Part shown: one piece after another, positions 6,995-13,366 of the stretch
Numbering within the stretch: position 1 is the first letter of the stretch
Layout of the letters: every line of letters begins with the position of its first letter
Assembly: GCA_964654535.1 (NCBI GenBank)
Contig: CAZZIZ010000070.1
Span: 1-15,214, forward strand
DNA: 15,214 nt
Origin: CAZZIZ01 sp964654535
Lineage (GTDB): Bacteria; Bacteroidota; Bacteroidia; Chitinophagales; UBA2359
Reading direction: 5' to 3'
Position numbers and translations under genes: made by a program
The notes under the pieces: model-generated
What the model was told of the DNA's origin: nothing
What the model saw: the letters and a program-made list of their open reading frames with translations, nothing else
Databases searched by the model: none

Positions 6995-8248
6995 ATGAGC
7001 GAATTGTCATCAGCGCTAGCTGCGGCTAGGAAATTTGGAACAGAAAGAATAATGTCCTATCCCGATAGTATAATTTATCATGACCTCGGGTTTGCAAGTC
7101 GGTTTCAGCAATATATCGACAAGATTGTAGCGGACAACGAAATAGATTCCGAAACCCATCAATTAAGTAAAATCGCTGGTTGGATTTTTGCTGCGTCGTG
7201 GGAAAACATTGTACCTGAATTTTCCAAAAAGGAATTCAAGTCAAATCGTGAAGAAGTCTCTCTCGAAACACTTGAGGTTTTCCTGGCCGAACACCCATTA
7301 GACGATGTTTTCGTCGAGAAGCTCAAAGCTGGTCTTTCGGATTTTAGCTTTGGCTCACACCCTAAAACCATGATAGGCAAGATTCTTCATGACGGTACCA
7401 CAGCCGATTTGGTCATGGGAAACAGTAAAAAGGTGCTTAAAAAAATACACGAAGAGCTGCTGCTTAAGGACGTTACTTTAAGTAAAAAGAAGTGGTACGA
7501 TGTGTCTTCAGAAATTCTCTCAGAGTTGTCTTTTAATTTGCCGCATTGCAAAGCACATTATGATCCGCTCTTAGATGACTTACTTTTAGAAATTCAAAAA
7601 GACAAGAAGAAGCTAGGGCGAAGTGCGGACTTGGCGCTTAAGAAAGAGCTCGACATTAGTGATGCAGAGTTAAAACAACTCAAAAAAAATCTGGCCAATA
7701 GCAAAGGTAGAGATGACCGAGGCATCCAAACTTTGTTTAGAACCACATCAAAAAACCATTACACATTGAATGAAATGGTAGATCGCAAGGCGAGTATTAT
7801 GATAACAGTCAATTCAATAATACTTTCGCTGGTCCTTGGTGGAATTCTAAGGTCTACGGTAGAGCATGGACACCCACATTTCAGTGTTCAGAATTTGGCC
7901 ATTCTCGCCTTAACGCTAACCTCTATTTTCTCGATTATTTTTGCGATTCTCTCTATACGACCCGCCGCTACACATGGTGAGTTTACCGAGGAAGAAATAC
8001 GAAACCAAGAAGGGAACCTACTTTTCTATGGTAATTTTCATCAAATGCAGCAAAGGGATTATGAGTGGGCATTTTTAAGAATGACCAACGACCAGGATTA
8101 TCTCTACAGTAGTATGGTCAGAGACATCTTTTTCCTTGGCAAATTACTCGCAAAGAAATACAAGCTAATTAGAATGAGCTTGACCATTTTCCTGGTGGGA
8201 TTGGTTATTGCCGTGCTGATTTCTATTGTCGGTCAATACTGCATGTAA
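6995..8248 (+). CDS. Pycsar-effector-family membrane protein with degenerate HD domain
   Basis: 417 aa. The C-terminal part (about 242-415) matches the PycTM/Pycsar effector transmembrane domain as I know it: RGIQTLFRTTSKNHYTLNEM, VDRKASIMITVNSIILSLVL, IRPAATHGEF, EGNLLFYGNFHQMQQRDYEW, YLYSSMVRDIFFLGK and LAKKYKLIRMSL. Membrane helices lie at about 267-284, 299-319 and 391-413. In Pycsar defence, cCMP or cUMP made by PycC switches on such effectors, which damage the inner membrane. The N-terminal 205 residues align with the HD phosphohydrolase domain usually fused to this module, but the metal-binding residues are gone: IFAAS (64-68) stands where FHDTG is expected, and only His29 and Asp133 of the usual pattern remain. 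No cyclase gene is in the window. The start is 2 nt after the phosphoesterase-barrel stop (TAAGTATG), implying co-transcription and probably coupling. Confidence 0.8.
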   Translation: MSELSSALAAARKFGTERIMSYPDSIIYHDLGFASRFQQYIDKIVADNEIDSETHQLSKIAGWIFAASWENIVPEFSKKEFKSNREEVSLETLEVFLAEHPLDDVFVEKLKAGLSDFSFGSHPKTMIGKILHDGTTADLVMGNSKKVLKKIHEELLLKDVTLSKKKWYDVSSEILSELSFNLPHCKAHYDPLLDDLLLEIQKDKKKLGRSADLALKKELDISDAELKQLKKNLANSKGRDDRGIQTLFRTTSKNHYTLNEMVDRKASIMITVNSIILSLVLGGILRSTVEHGHPHFSVQNLAILALTLTSIFSIIFAILSIRPAATHGEFTEEEIRNQEGNLLFYGNFHQMQQRDYEWAFLRMTNDQDYLYSSMVRDIFFLGKLLAKKYKLIRMSLTIFLVGLVIAVLISIVGQYCM

Positions 8249-8291
8249 AAGTCGATTCACATTTTGCCACGGATTACTTTACATTAGCCAA

Positions 8292-9683
8292 ATGATCCAA
8301 ACCTCGCTCTTTGAGCTTTTCAAAATCGGGCCAGGACCATCGAGTTCACATACCGTTGGCCCTATGATTGCCACCAGAGACTTTCGTCAACAAATGGAGC
8401 ATTGGATTGCGAATAATCCAAGCCGAACCGATTTAAAAGTTCGAGTAGAGCTCTATGGAGCACTAGCTTCCACCGGCAAGGGTCACGGTACCGATCGCGC
8501 GGTGGTCGCCGGACTGCTTAATGAGATTCCCGAAACCGTCGATATCCATCGACTCAATCGCGTTTTTCAACACAAAGATTATATGGCTTACACCATAGAC
8601 ATTGGCGATCTCAAAATTCCCTTTAGCGAAGCGGACATATTTTTCGACTATGATTTAAATCCTAAATGGCACCCTAACACTTTGCGCTGCGTATTACAAG
8701 ATGAAGGTAAAACCGCACTCGAAGAAACTTACTTCTCTGTCGGCGGTGGCTTTATAGAAACCGAAGGCAGTACTAAGACTGCTAAAGATGAAATCGAGTT
8801 ACCTTATCCCTATGGGGATATGGACTCGCTGGTAACTATGGTTAAGCAAAAAGAAATTTCTATTGCACGCTTGCTTTTGAAAAACGAAATGGCCATTTCT
8901 GGATTATCTAAACAGGAGATCTACAATAGGATAGAGCGAATACTAGAAGTGATGCACAATAGCGTACTCAGTGGTTTAAAAAATGAAGGCATTCTTCCGG
9001 GCGGTCTTAATGTTCAGCGTCGTGCGAAGCAAATGATAAGCAGTGCAGAATCCATGGAGCGCAAAGGTCAAGCAGGTAATGCATTGTTTGCGCGCCTAAA
9101 TGCATATGCACTTGCCACGAGCGAAGAAAACGCTGCGGGGCAAATGGTCGTAACGGCGCCAACCAATGGCGCAGCCGGAGTTATACCAGCTTGTTTGGAG
9201 TACTTGCGCAACGATTGCTCAATTCCAGAAAAGAAGCTAAAAAAAGGATTACTCGTCGCTGGGATGATTGGCTTTATCATAAAAGACAAAGCTTCTATTT
9301 CGGGAGCTGCATTAGGTTGTCAAGCAGAAGTTGGCTCCGCTGCTTCTATGGCCGCTGCACTTTTTGCTTATTGCTTTGATCAAAATATTGATACCATCGC
9401 CGAGGCTGCTGAAATTGCTTTAGAGCATCACTTGGGTATGACCTGCGATCCGATAAAAGGTCTCGTGCAAGTGCCTTGCATTGAGCGCAATGCCAACGGT
9501 GCCGTAAAAGCCTACAACGCCTATTTACTTTCGCTGGGTAAAGCCGAAAAACCCATCATTTCATTTGACCAAGTCGTACGCGTTATGAAAGAAACGGGAG
9601 AAGATTTAAGCGCGAAGTACAAAGAGACATCCACAGGTGGTTTAGCCACCTCATTCGGCTGGGGAAATATGCCCGGCAGTTGA
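8292..9683 (+). CDS. sdaA: L-serine ammonia-lyase (serine dehydratase), iron-sulfur type
   Basis: 463 aa, the usual length of the single-chain bacterial enzyme that deaminates L-serine to pyruvate and ammonia in the cytoplasm. The N-terminus has the family signature FKIGPGPSSSHTVGPM. The C-terminal catalytic domain contains MVVTAPTNGAAGVIPA, GCQAEVGSAASMAA and CDPIKGLVQVPCIERN. Cys343, Cys385 and Cys396 are the three ligands of the catalytic [4Fe-4S] cluster, at the same numbers I recall for characterised SdaA enzymes. An in-frame ATG at 8226 would add 22 residues and overlap the previous gene; the start at 8292 matches the family N-terminus (MIQTSLFELFKIG). It begins 43 bp after the Pycsar-type gene and its TGA overlaps the following methyltransferase start. 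Confidence 0.96.
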   Translation: MIQTSLFELFKIGPGPSSSHTVGPMIATRDFRQQMEHWIANNPSRTDLKVRVELYGALASTGKGHGTDRAVVAGLLNEIPETVDIHRLNRVFQHKDYMAYTIDIGDLKIPFSEADIFFDYDLNPKWHPNTLRCVLQDEGKTALEETYFSVGGGFIETEGSTKTAKDEIELPYPYGDMDSLVTMVKQKEISIARLLLKNEMAISGLSKQEIYNRIERILEVMHNSVLSGLKNEGILPGGLNVQRRAKQMISSAESMERKGQAGNALFARLNAYALATSEENAAGQMVVTAPTNGAAGVIPACLEYLRNDCSIPEKKLKKGLLVAGMIGFIIKDKASISGAALGCQAEVGSAASMAAALFAYCFDQNIDTIAEAAEIALEHHLGMTCDPIKGLVQVPCIERNANGAVKAYNAYLLSLGKAEKPIISFDQVVRVMKETGEDLSAKYKETSTGGLATSFGWGNMPGS

Positions 9684-10405
9684 AATCCGATCCCAAATAC
9701 GATTCTTCCGATCCTATGGGTCAGGCCATCTTGGAATACTATCATGGAGAACGCGACAAAGAACTTTTCATAGGCAGCAGTGTTGAAGACGAAGGCCCAA
9801 TGGATGCAGCCCATTTCTTTCGAAGCGAAAAAAAGCTTCCGGAACTAGAAAAAATAGCCTTAGATAACTGTGTAGACAAAGTCCTAGATGTAGGTGCTGG
9901 TGCGGGCTGCCACAGCCTTATCTTACAAGAACGAGGTTTTGAAGTCTACCCCATCGAGCTTTCTAGTGGAGCCTACGAAACAATGCAACTAAGAAAGATT
10001 CAAAACGCGAGGCTGATAGACTTCTTTGATCTTGAACAAGAAAACTACGATACCATACTATTTCTAATGAACGGCTTTGGCATTGCTGAAACACTGGAGG
10101 GCCTCGAAAAACTATTGCTCAAGGCAAAGAAACTACTGAAGCCAGGTGGGCAAATCATTGCCGATTCAGCTGACATTATATACGCCTATCAAGACGACGA
10201 AAATGCGGTCTGGCTAAACCTAAATTCCGCGTATTACGGAGAAGTAAACTACACCGTACGATATGGCGAAAAAACTAAATCCTTTCCCTGGCTGTTTGTA
10301 GATTACTTTACCGTTAATGATATTGCCAATAAAGTAGGCTTACAATTCGAATTACTAGCGGAAGGTGAGTTCTACAATTACCTTTGTCGGCTAAAAAAAG
10401 GTTGA
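9680..10405 (+). CDS. Class I SAM-dependent methyltransferase
   Basis: About 241 aa. SAM-binding motif I is VLDVGAGAGC (68-77), with an acidic residue at the end of strand 2 (PIELS, Glu93), a strand-4 region ILFLMNGFGIAE and the post-motif KKLLKPGGQIIADSADI. The N-terminal DPMGQAILEYYHGERDKELF is a pattern I associate with a Bacteroidota family of soluble methyltransferases with unknown substrate. Two starts are possible: TTG at 9680, whose bases overlap the sdaA stop (TTGA), or ATG at 9716, which would remove 12 residues. I give the longer form because it sits on the stop codon and would allow coupled re-initiation, but TTG starts are unusual. Adjacent to sdaA, it may share its transcript; a role in serine or one-carbon metabolism cannot be inferred from this alone. 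Confidence 0.82.
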   Translation: MKSDPKYDSSDPMGQAILEYYHGERDKELFIGSSVEDEGPMDAAHFFRSEKKLPELEKIALDNCVDKVLDVGAGAGCHSLILQERGFEVYPIELSSGAYETMQLRKIQNARLIDFFDLEQENYDTILFLMNGFGIAETLEGLEKLLLKAKKLLKPGGQIIADSADIIYAYQDDENAVWLNLNSAYYGEVNYTVRYGEKTKSFPWLFVDYFTVNDIANKVGLQFELLAEGEFYNYLCRLKKG

Positions 10406-10494
10406 GCAGATTCTTTAGTCAAAATTATTTCATTGTTCAAAAAGCCTCTTCAAAATAGACCGGAATAAGTCTTTGTAATTATCTTGTCTAGGAA

Positions 10495-11514
10495 ATGATT
10501 ATTAGATTCTTATTCGTTGTTTTTACCGTTGCGAGCTTAGCTTCGTGTGCCACCACCAATTATGGCGTTTACAATAACGTACTCGATAAAAAAGACATAA
10601 GTAGCGACATCAATTTCATTAAACGTAAATTGATCACTCAACATTACAGTCTCAACTGGGAAGGGCGACAGGTAAAAGTATTCCAGGCCTTAGATAGTCT
10701 GGCTCAGGTTTCTGAAAAGCTCACCGTCAAGCGTTTCAAGAATTCACTAAAACCAATTCTGGCCTTTGTAGACGACGGACATACCGATGTTATGTCCGAA
10801 ATTGAGCTCGATCTGCGCAAAGCGAAAAGTAGCAAACCATTTAACTGCCTATTGCTAGAAAAGAATACAGTCTACTTAAAAGTGCCTCATTTCGTAGACC
10901 CTGCCGCGCTCAACAAAGCCCTGGACACCTTCGACCATTTTCTCACCGCCCACGAAGCGGAAAGAGTGGTCATAGACCTAAGGAGCAATCCTGGGGGAAG
11001 TGTCAATCTGGTGCGCCAATTTTTGAGTCGCATCTTGGAATCACCAACACAATACTGTTTGGGTCAAAAGACCAAAATGGTTAGTGGCTTGCACCTTTCA
11101 CGCAAATTGATTTTACTTTTGCGTGGTAAAAAAAGCCAAGAATCTAAGGTGTATATATTGAGCGAAGAACAACAGGTGCAGTCCTTTAACGACTATGAAG
11201 TGGCCCACAAATATGTGCTGGTCGATTCTACAATGATATCTGGCAGTATGATTGCGGCTTACCACTTACGCGAAGATGGCTATAAAGTCATTGGCAGTGC
11301 GCCCACGGCTTTGTTCAATTCGTTTATGAATCCCATATTTTTCAACCTGCCAAAAAGCAAACTGTACTTGGCTATCAGTACGGGTAGATTTCATCTAGAC
11401 GAAAACCTCAACAATAGAGCAGACGACCAATTGCAGCCCGATTTCGAAACCAAGCTCGACTTTAGTTTAAAAGGACTAATGAATGGGATAAGGCAGATCG
11501 AAGCTCTACCCTAG
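10495..11514 (+). CDS. S41-family peptidase-like lipoprotein
   Basis: 339 aa. The signal peptide ends in a lipobox, SLASC, with Cys18 as the lipidated residue. DDGHT (93-97) is the usual S41 lead motif; VVIDLRSNPGGS (158-169) is the strand preceding the active centre; YVLVDSTMISGSMIAAY (240-256) carries the candidate nucleophile Ser249 in the place of the family TxSAAE/SGS motif. QPDFET near the C-terminus is the usual late PD motif. There is no PDZ domain, so it is the short TSP protease form rather than full CtpA, and would act at the envelope. The typical general-base Lys about four residues after the Ser is not seen (Ala253/Ala254), so catalysis may use a His/Glu variant or be lost. An 89-bp gap precedes it, suggesting its own promoter; its last 9 bp overlap the thioredoxin gene tail to tail. 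Confidence 0.82.
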   Translation: MIIRFLFVVFTVASLASCATTNYGVYNNVLDKKDISSDINFIKRKLITQHYSLNWEGRQVKVFQALDSLAQVSEKLTVKRFKNSLKPILAFVDDGHTDVMSEIELDLRKAKSSKPFNCLLLEKNTVYLKVPHFVDPAALNKALDTFDHFLTAHEAERVVIDLRSNPGGSVNLVRQFLSRILESPTQYCLGQKTKMVSGLHLSRKLILLLRGKKSQESKVYILSEEQQVQSFNDYEVAHKYVLVDSTMISGSMIAAYHLREDGYKVIGSAPTALFNSFMNPIFFNLPKSKLYLAISTGRFHLDENLNNRADDQLQPDFETKLDFSLKGLMNGIRQIEALP

Positions 11515-11883
11515 GTTTTCTTTTTCCTCGGCATTTATAGCAATATACTCGTCGAGTATTTCTTCCAAATTTGGTTTAGGTACCAAACCGTTGAAACGCT
11601 CCATAAGCATTCCTTTATTAATGAACATAATGCAAGGAATAGATTTGATGGCAAACTTCTGACTCAACATTGGGTTGTGCTCAGTGTTTACTTTCGCCAC
11701 CAGTGCCCTACCTGAGTAGTCTCTAGACATTTCGTCAATTATGGGTCCAAGTACTTTACAAGGGCCACACCAATCAGCGTAGAAGTCGAGTAATACAGGA
11801 ATTTCAGACTTGCGCACCATCGCGTCGAAATTATCGTCGGTAACTTGTGGAGTCGGTACTTTAGGTTTCTTTTTCCAGAACAT
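11506..11883 (-). CDS. Thioredoxin
   Basis: 125 aa, a single thioredoxin domain with the classic active site WCGPC (38-42) in LLDFYADWCGPCKVLGPIID and the cis-proline loop SIPCIMFINKG (Pro83). It has no signal peptide, only a short basic lead MFWKKKPKVP, so it is a cytoplasmic disulfide reductase. A third cysteine, Cys84, directly follows the cis-proline, where Thr or Ser is usual. The 14-residue extension at each end makes it slightly longer than E. coli TrxA. It converges on the S41 gene with a 9-bp overlap of the coding ends (11506-11514), so the two genes share no room for a separate terminator. I do not assign trxA because genomes of this phylum carry several paralogues. Confidence 0.95.
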   Translation of the reverse strand: MFWKKKPKVPTPQVTDDNFDAMVRKSEIPVLLDFYADWCGPCKVLGPIIDEMSRDYSGRALVAKVNTEHNPMLSQKFAIKSIPCIMFINKGMLMERFNGLVPKPNLEEILDEYIAINAEEKENLG

Positions 11884-11977
11884 TCATTGCAATTTCTGAC
11901 ACCAATATAAACGAACTTATCCTATTGAATCGTCATTTTGTAAACACACAAAAGGAAAGACCTATCCTTGTAAGCAA

Positions 11978-12547
11978 TCACTTCAAGCTAAAGCTATTGA
12001 GCATTTGAGCGGCAGTCTCTTTGTAAAACTCAAAATGATCCTGCTCGCCACTAAAGGTCAAGACGTATGCTTGATCATTGACTACCCAACAGTACTGCTC
12101 AAATATCAAATCGAACTGACCTTGCTTACCACTATACATCAGCTTCTGATACTCGCGACCGTCCTTTTCCATTAGGTCATTCGAGAGCACCAAACCATCG
12201 GTTATCATTTTTTTCACCTGTTCTAAAGTTAGCTCGACAAATTGTTCAAGGTTCACATCATAGCCTCGTAAATCTTGAATCATCAAATTCACGTTTTCCT
12301 TAAACAAATCATCCTCCGCCATCAATGGGCTAAACAAAAAGAAAGTCGAACCCATCAAGCCACTATTATCTAAAGTCCAATCGCTGGGATAACTTATTTG
12401 GTACTCCATCTCGCTTATGCTCAGCCAGTCCTGTGAAACAACGAGTGAGCCCTCCACTTTTTCGGAAAGCACCTCGGAACTGTTTTGAGACAAAATCGAA
12501 AAGTTCAATAAAAGGCAGCAAAAGGTTAGTACTAGGTTCGATCTCAT
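11978..12547 (-). CDS. Secreted PsbP-like / DUF1795-type protein
   Basis: 189 aa. The signal peptide MRSNLVLTFCCLLLNFSILS is probably cut before or after Gln21; the two Cys at 10-11 lie inside the hydrophobic core and do not form a lipobox. The mature part reads as one domain: EYQISYPSDWTLDNSG, NVNLMIQDL, LEQFVELTLEQVKKMI, EYQKLMYSGKQGQFDLIFEQ, QAYVLTFSG and a final helix FYKETAAQMLNSFSL. The order (an I.YPSDW strand, a long helix with LEQF, two strands, and a last F...A..ML.SF helix) fits the PsbP/Mog1/DcrB fold. Bacterial members are periplasmic proteins of mostly unknown job. It stands alone: the preceding minus-strand gene ends in a strong terminator right before its start. Confidence 0.7.
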   Translation of the reverse strand: MRSNLVLTFCCLLLNFSILSQNSSEVLSEKVEGSLVVSQDWLSISEMEYQISYPSDWTLDNSGLMGSTFFLFSPLMAEDDLFKENVNLMIQDLRGYDVNLEQFVELTLEQVKKMITDGLVLSNDLMEKDGREYQKLMYSGKQGQFDLIFEQYCWVVNDQAYVLTFSGEQDHFEFYKETAAQMLNSFSLK

Positions 12548-12564
12548 AAAACGAATATAGCAAA

Positions 12565-12599
12565 AACTAAAAAGCAGGTGCCCTAATGGAACACCTGCT
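12565..12599 (-). terminator. Rho-independent terminator of the SnoaL-like gene
   Basis: On the minus strand, AGCAGGTG pairs perfectly with CACCTGCT (8 bp; plus-strand 12592-12599 and 12573-12580) across an 11-nt loop and runs straight into CTTTTTAGTTTTT. It lies 22 bp after the stop of the SnoaL-like gene and ends about 20 bp before the start of the PsbP-like gene, separating the two transcripts. Confidence 0.85.
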
Positions 12600-12620
12600 C
12601 GTTAAAAATTTCTTAGTTAC

Positions 12621-12998
12621 TTATGATTGCTCTGCCCCAGGAGGAACGTTGTAGTAAAAGCGCTCAGAAATAATCTGACCGTCCTTCCATTGTTGCACCC
12701 CTACTTCTTCTAGTTTCCATCTTGCACCATTTTTAAAAGTTGCGTCTACCCACGATTCTACCATAGTAGTTTGCGACTCTTCGTTGGCAGTAATTGAACC
12801 AACGCCGCCATCGTGGCGTTCTTGAATACTCTCTTCCCATCCTTTGAGCGCAGTGCGTTGCGCCTCCTTACCCTCGCGGACTTCCCCCGTTGGTTCGTAG
12901 ACTTTCACATCCTCGTGATAATATTTTTCAAACGCTTCATGCATTTGTCCTTGACCCATTTTTTCGTAGAGGTCAGTAATCCAAGCTTTACAACTCAT
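12621..12998 (-). CDS. SnoaL-like / NTF2-like fold protein
   Basis: 125 aa, soluble, without signal peptide. The pattern W...LYEKMGQGQMHEAFEKYY, HEDVKVYEPTGEVREGKEAQ, ESWVDATFKNGARWKLEEVG and VQQWKDGQIISERFYYN is the cone-shaped NTF2-like layout: two N-terminal helices, a strand giving the D-V-x-V-x-E edge, and long C-terminal strands ending in QWKDGQI..ERFYY. Family members are polyketide cyclases, isomerases or small ligand-binding proteins, so the substrate cannot be stated. It is monocistronic: its own terminator follows, and an upstream A+T-rich stretch (12999-13100) must hold its promoter, though no clear consensus is seen. Confidence 0.78.
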   Translation of the reverse strand: MSCKAWITDLYEKMGQGQMHEAFEKYYHEDVKVYEPTGEVREGKEAQRTALKGWEESIQERHDGGVGSITANEESQTTMVESWVDATFKNGARWKLEEVGVQQWKDGQIISERFYYNVPPGAEQS

Positions 12999-13102
12999 AA
13001 TTCAATTTATTTGTTTGGCTTAAGTTATAAAAGCTTTTTAAAACGCACAGTTTTTGAGCGTATAAATCGATGAGAATTAATGTTAATTTGAGTTTATAGA
13101 AT

Positions 13103-13337
13103 GTTGGGCGCGTCCCTTCTTTTGCTTTCCTTGGCTCAGCAAATCCTTCTACCGCAAGCGGTAAGGATTCGCTAACCGGCGTAAAGCAAAAAGGGTCGGG
13201 CTATCCTAGACTCCGCTTCGCTTCGGTACTTTGTGGTTCCGCCTACACGGTTGCTTCTACCGCTAAGGCGGTAAGCAACAGTAGGCTGCACAACACAAAG
13301 TACTCCTCGTACCTCGGCTCTATCCTATCCCTCGCGC
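13103..13337 (-). repeat. Structured intergenic repeat element, copy 2 (minus orientation, with extra hairpin insert)
   Basis: Read on the minus strand this copy starts GCGAGGGATAGGATAG and ends CGCGCCCAACA. Nested arms (plus coordinates): 13226-13235 with 13294-13303 (GTACTTTGTG/CACAAAGTAC, 10 bp), 13241-13246 with 13281-13286 (6 bp), 13250-13255 with 13274-13279 (GTTGCT/AGCAAC), and 13258-13263 with 13268-13273 (TACCGC/GCGGTA), again with a 2-nt bulge after the core. A block of 29 nt (13187-13215) is an exact inverse match of 15186-15214. The 3' hairpin pairs 13114-13128 with 13183-13195, and a second TACCGC-AA-GCGGTA core with 6-bp flanking arms (13142-13169) sits inside its loop. It begins 30 bp after the stop of the vWA lipoprotein gene in the same direction, so it would be part of that gene's 3' untranslated RNA. 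Confidence 0.85.
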
Positions 13338-13366
13338 TGTTAATCCTCGCAATATTGCCCCAAGTA

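Noticed and set aside
8226..8291. Longer start for the serine dehydratase overlapping the preceding gene
   Set aside because: The added 22 residues have no family counterpart; MIQTSLFELFKIG at 8292 is the normal N-terminus.
6995..9683. A complete Pycsar defence system
   Set aside because: No adenylate/uridylate cyclase-like gene is adjacent; the following gene is a clear serine dehydratase, so only the effector-type protein is supported.
12366..12563. A 65-codon minus-strand frame across the start of the PsbP-like gene
   Set aside because: It overlaps the signal-peptide region of a better supported gene in another frame and begins inside the terminator region.
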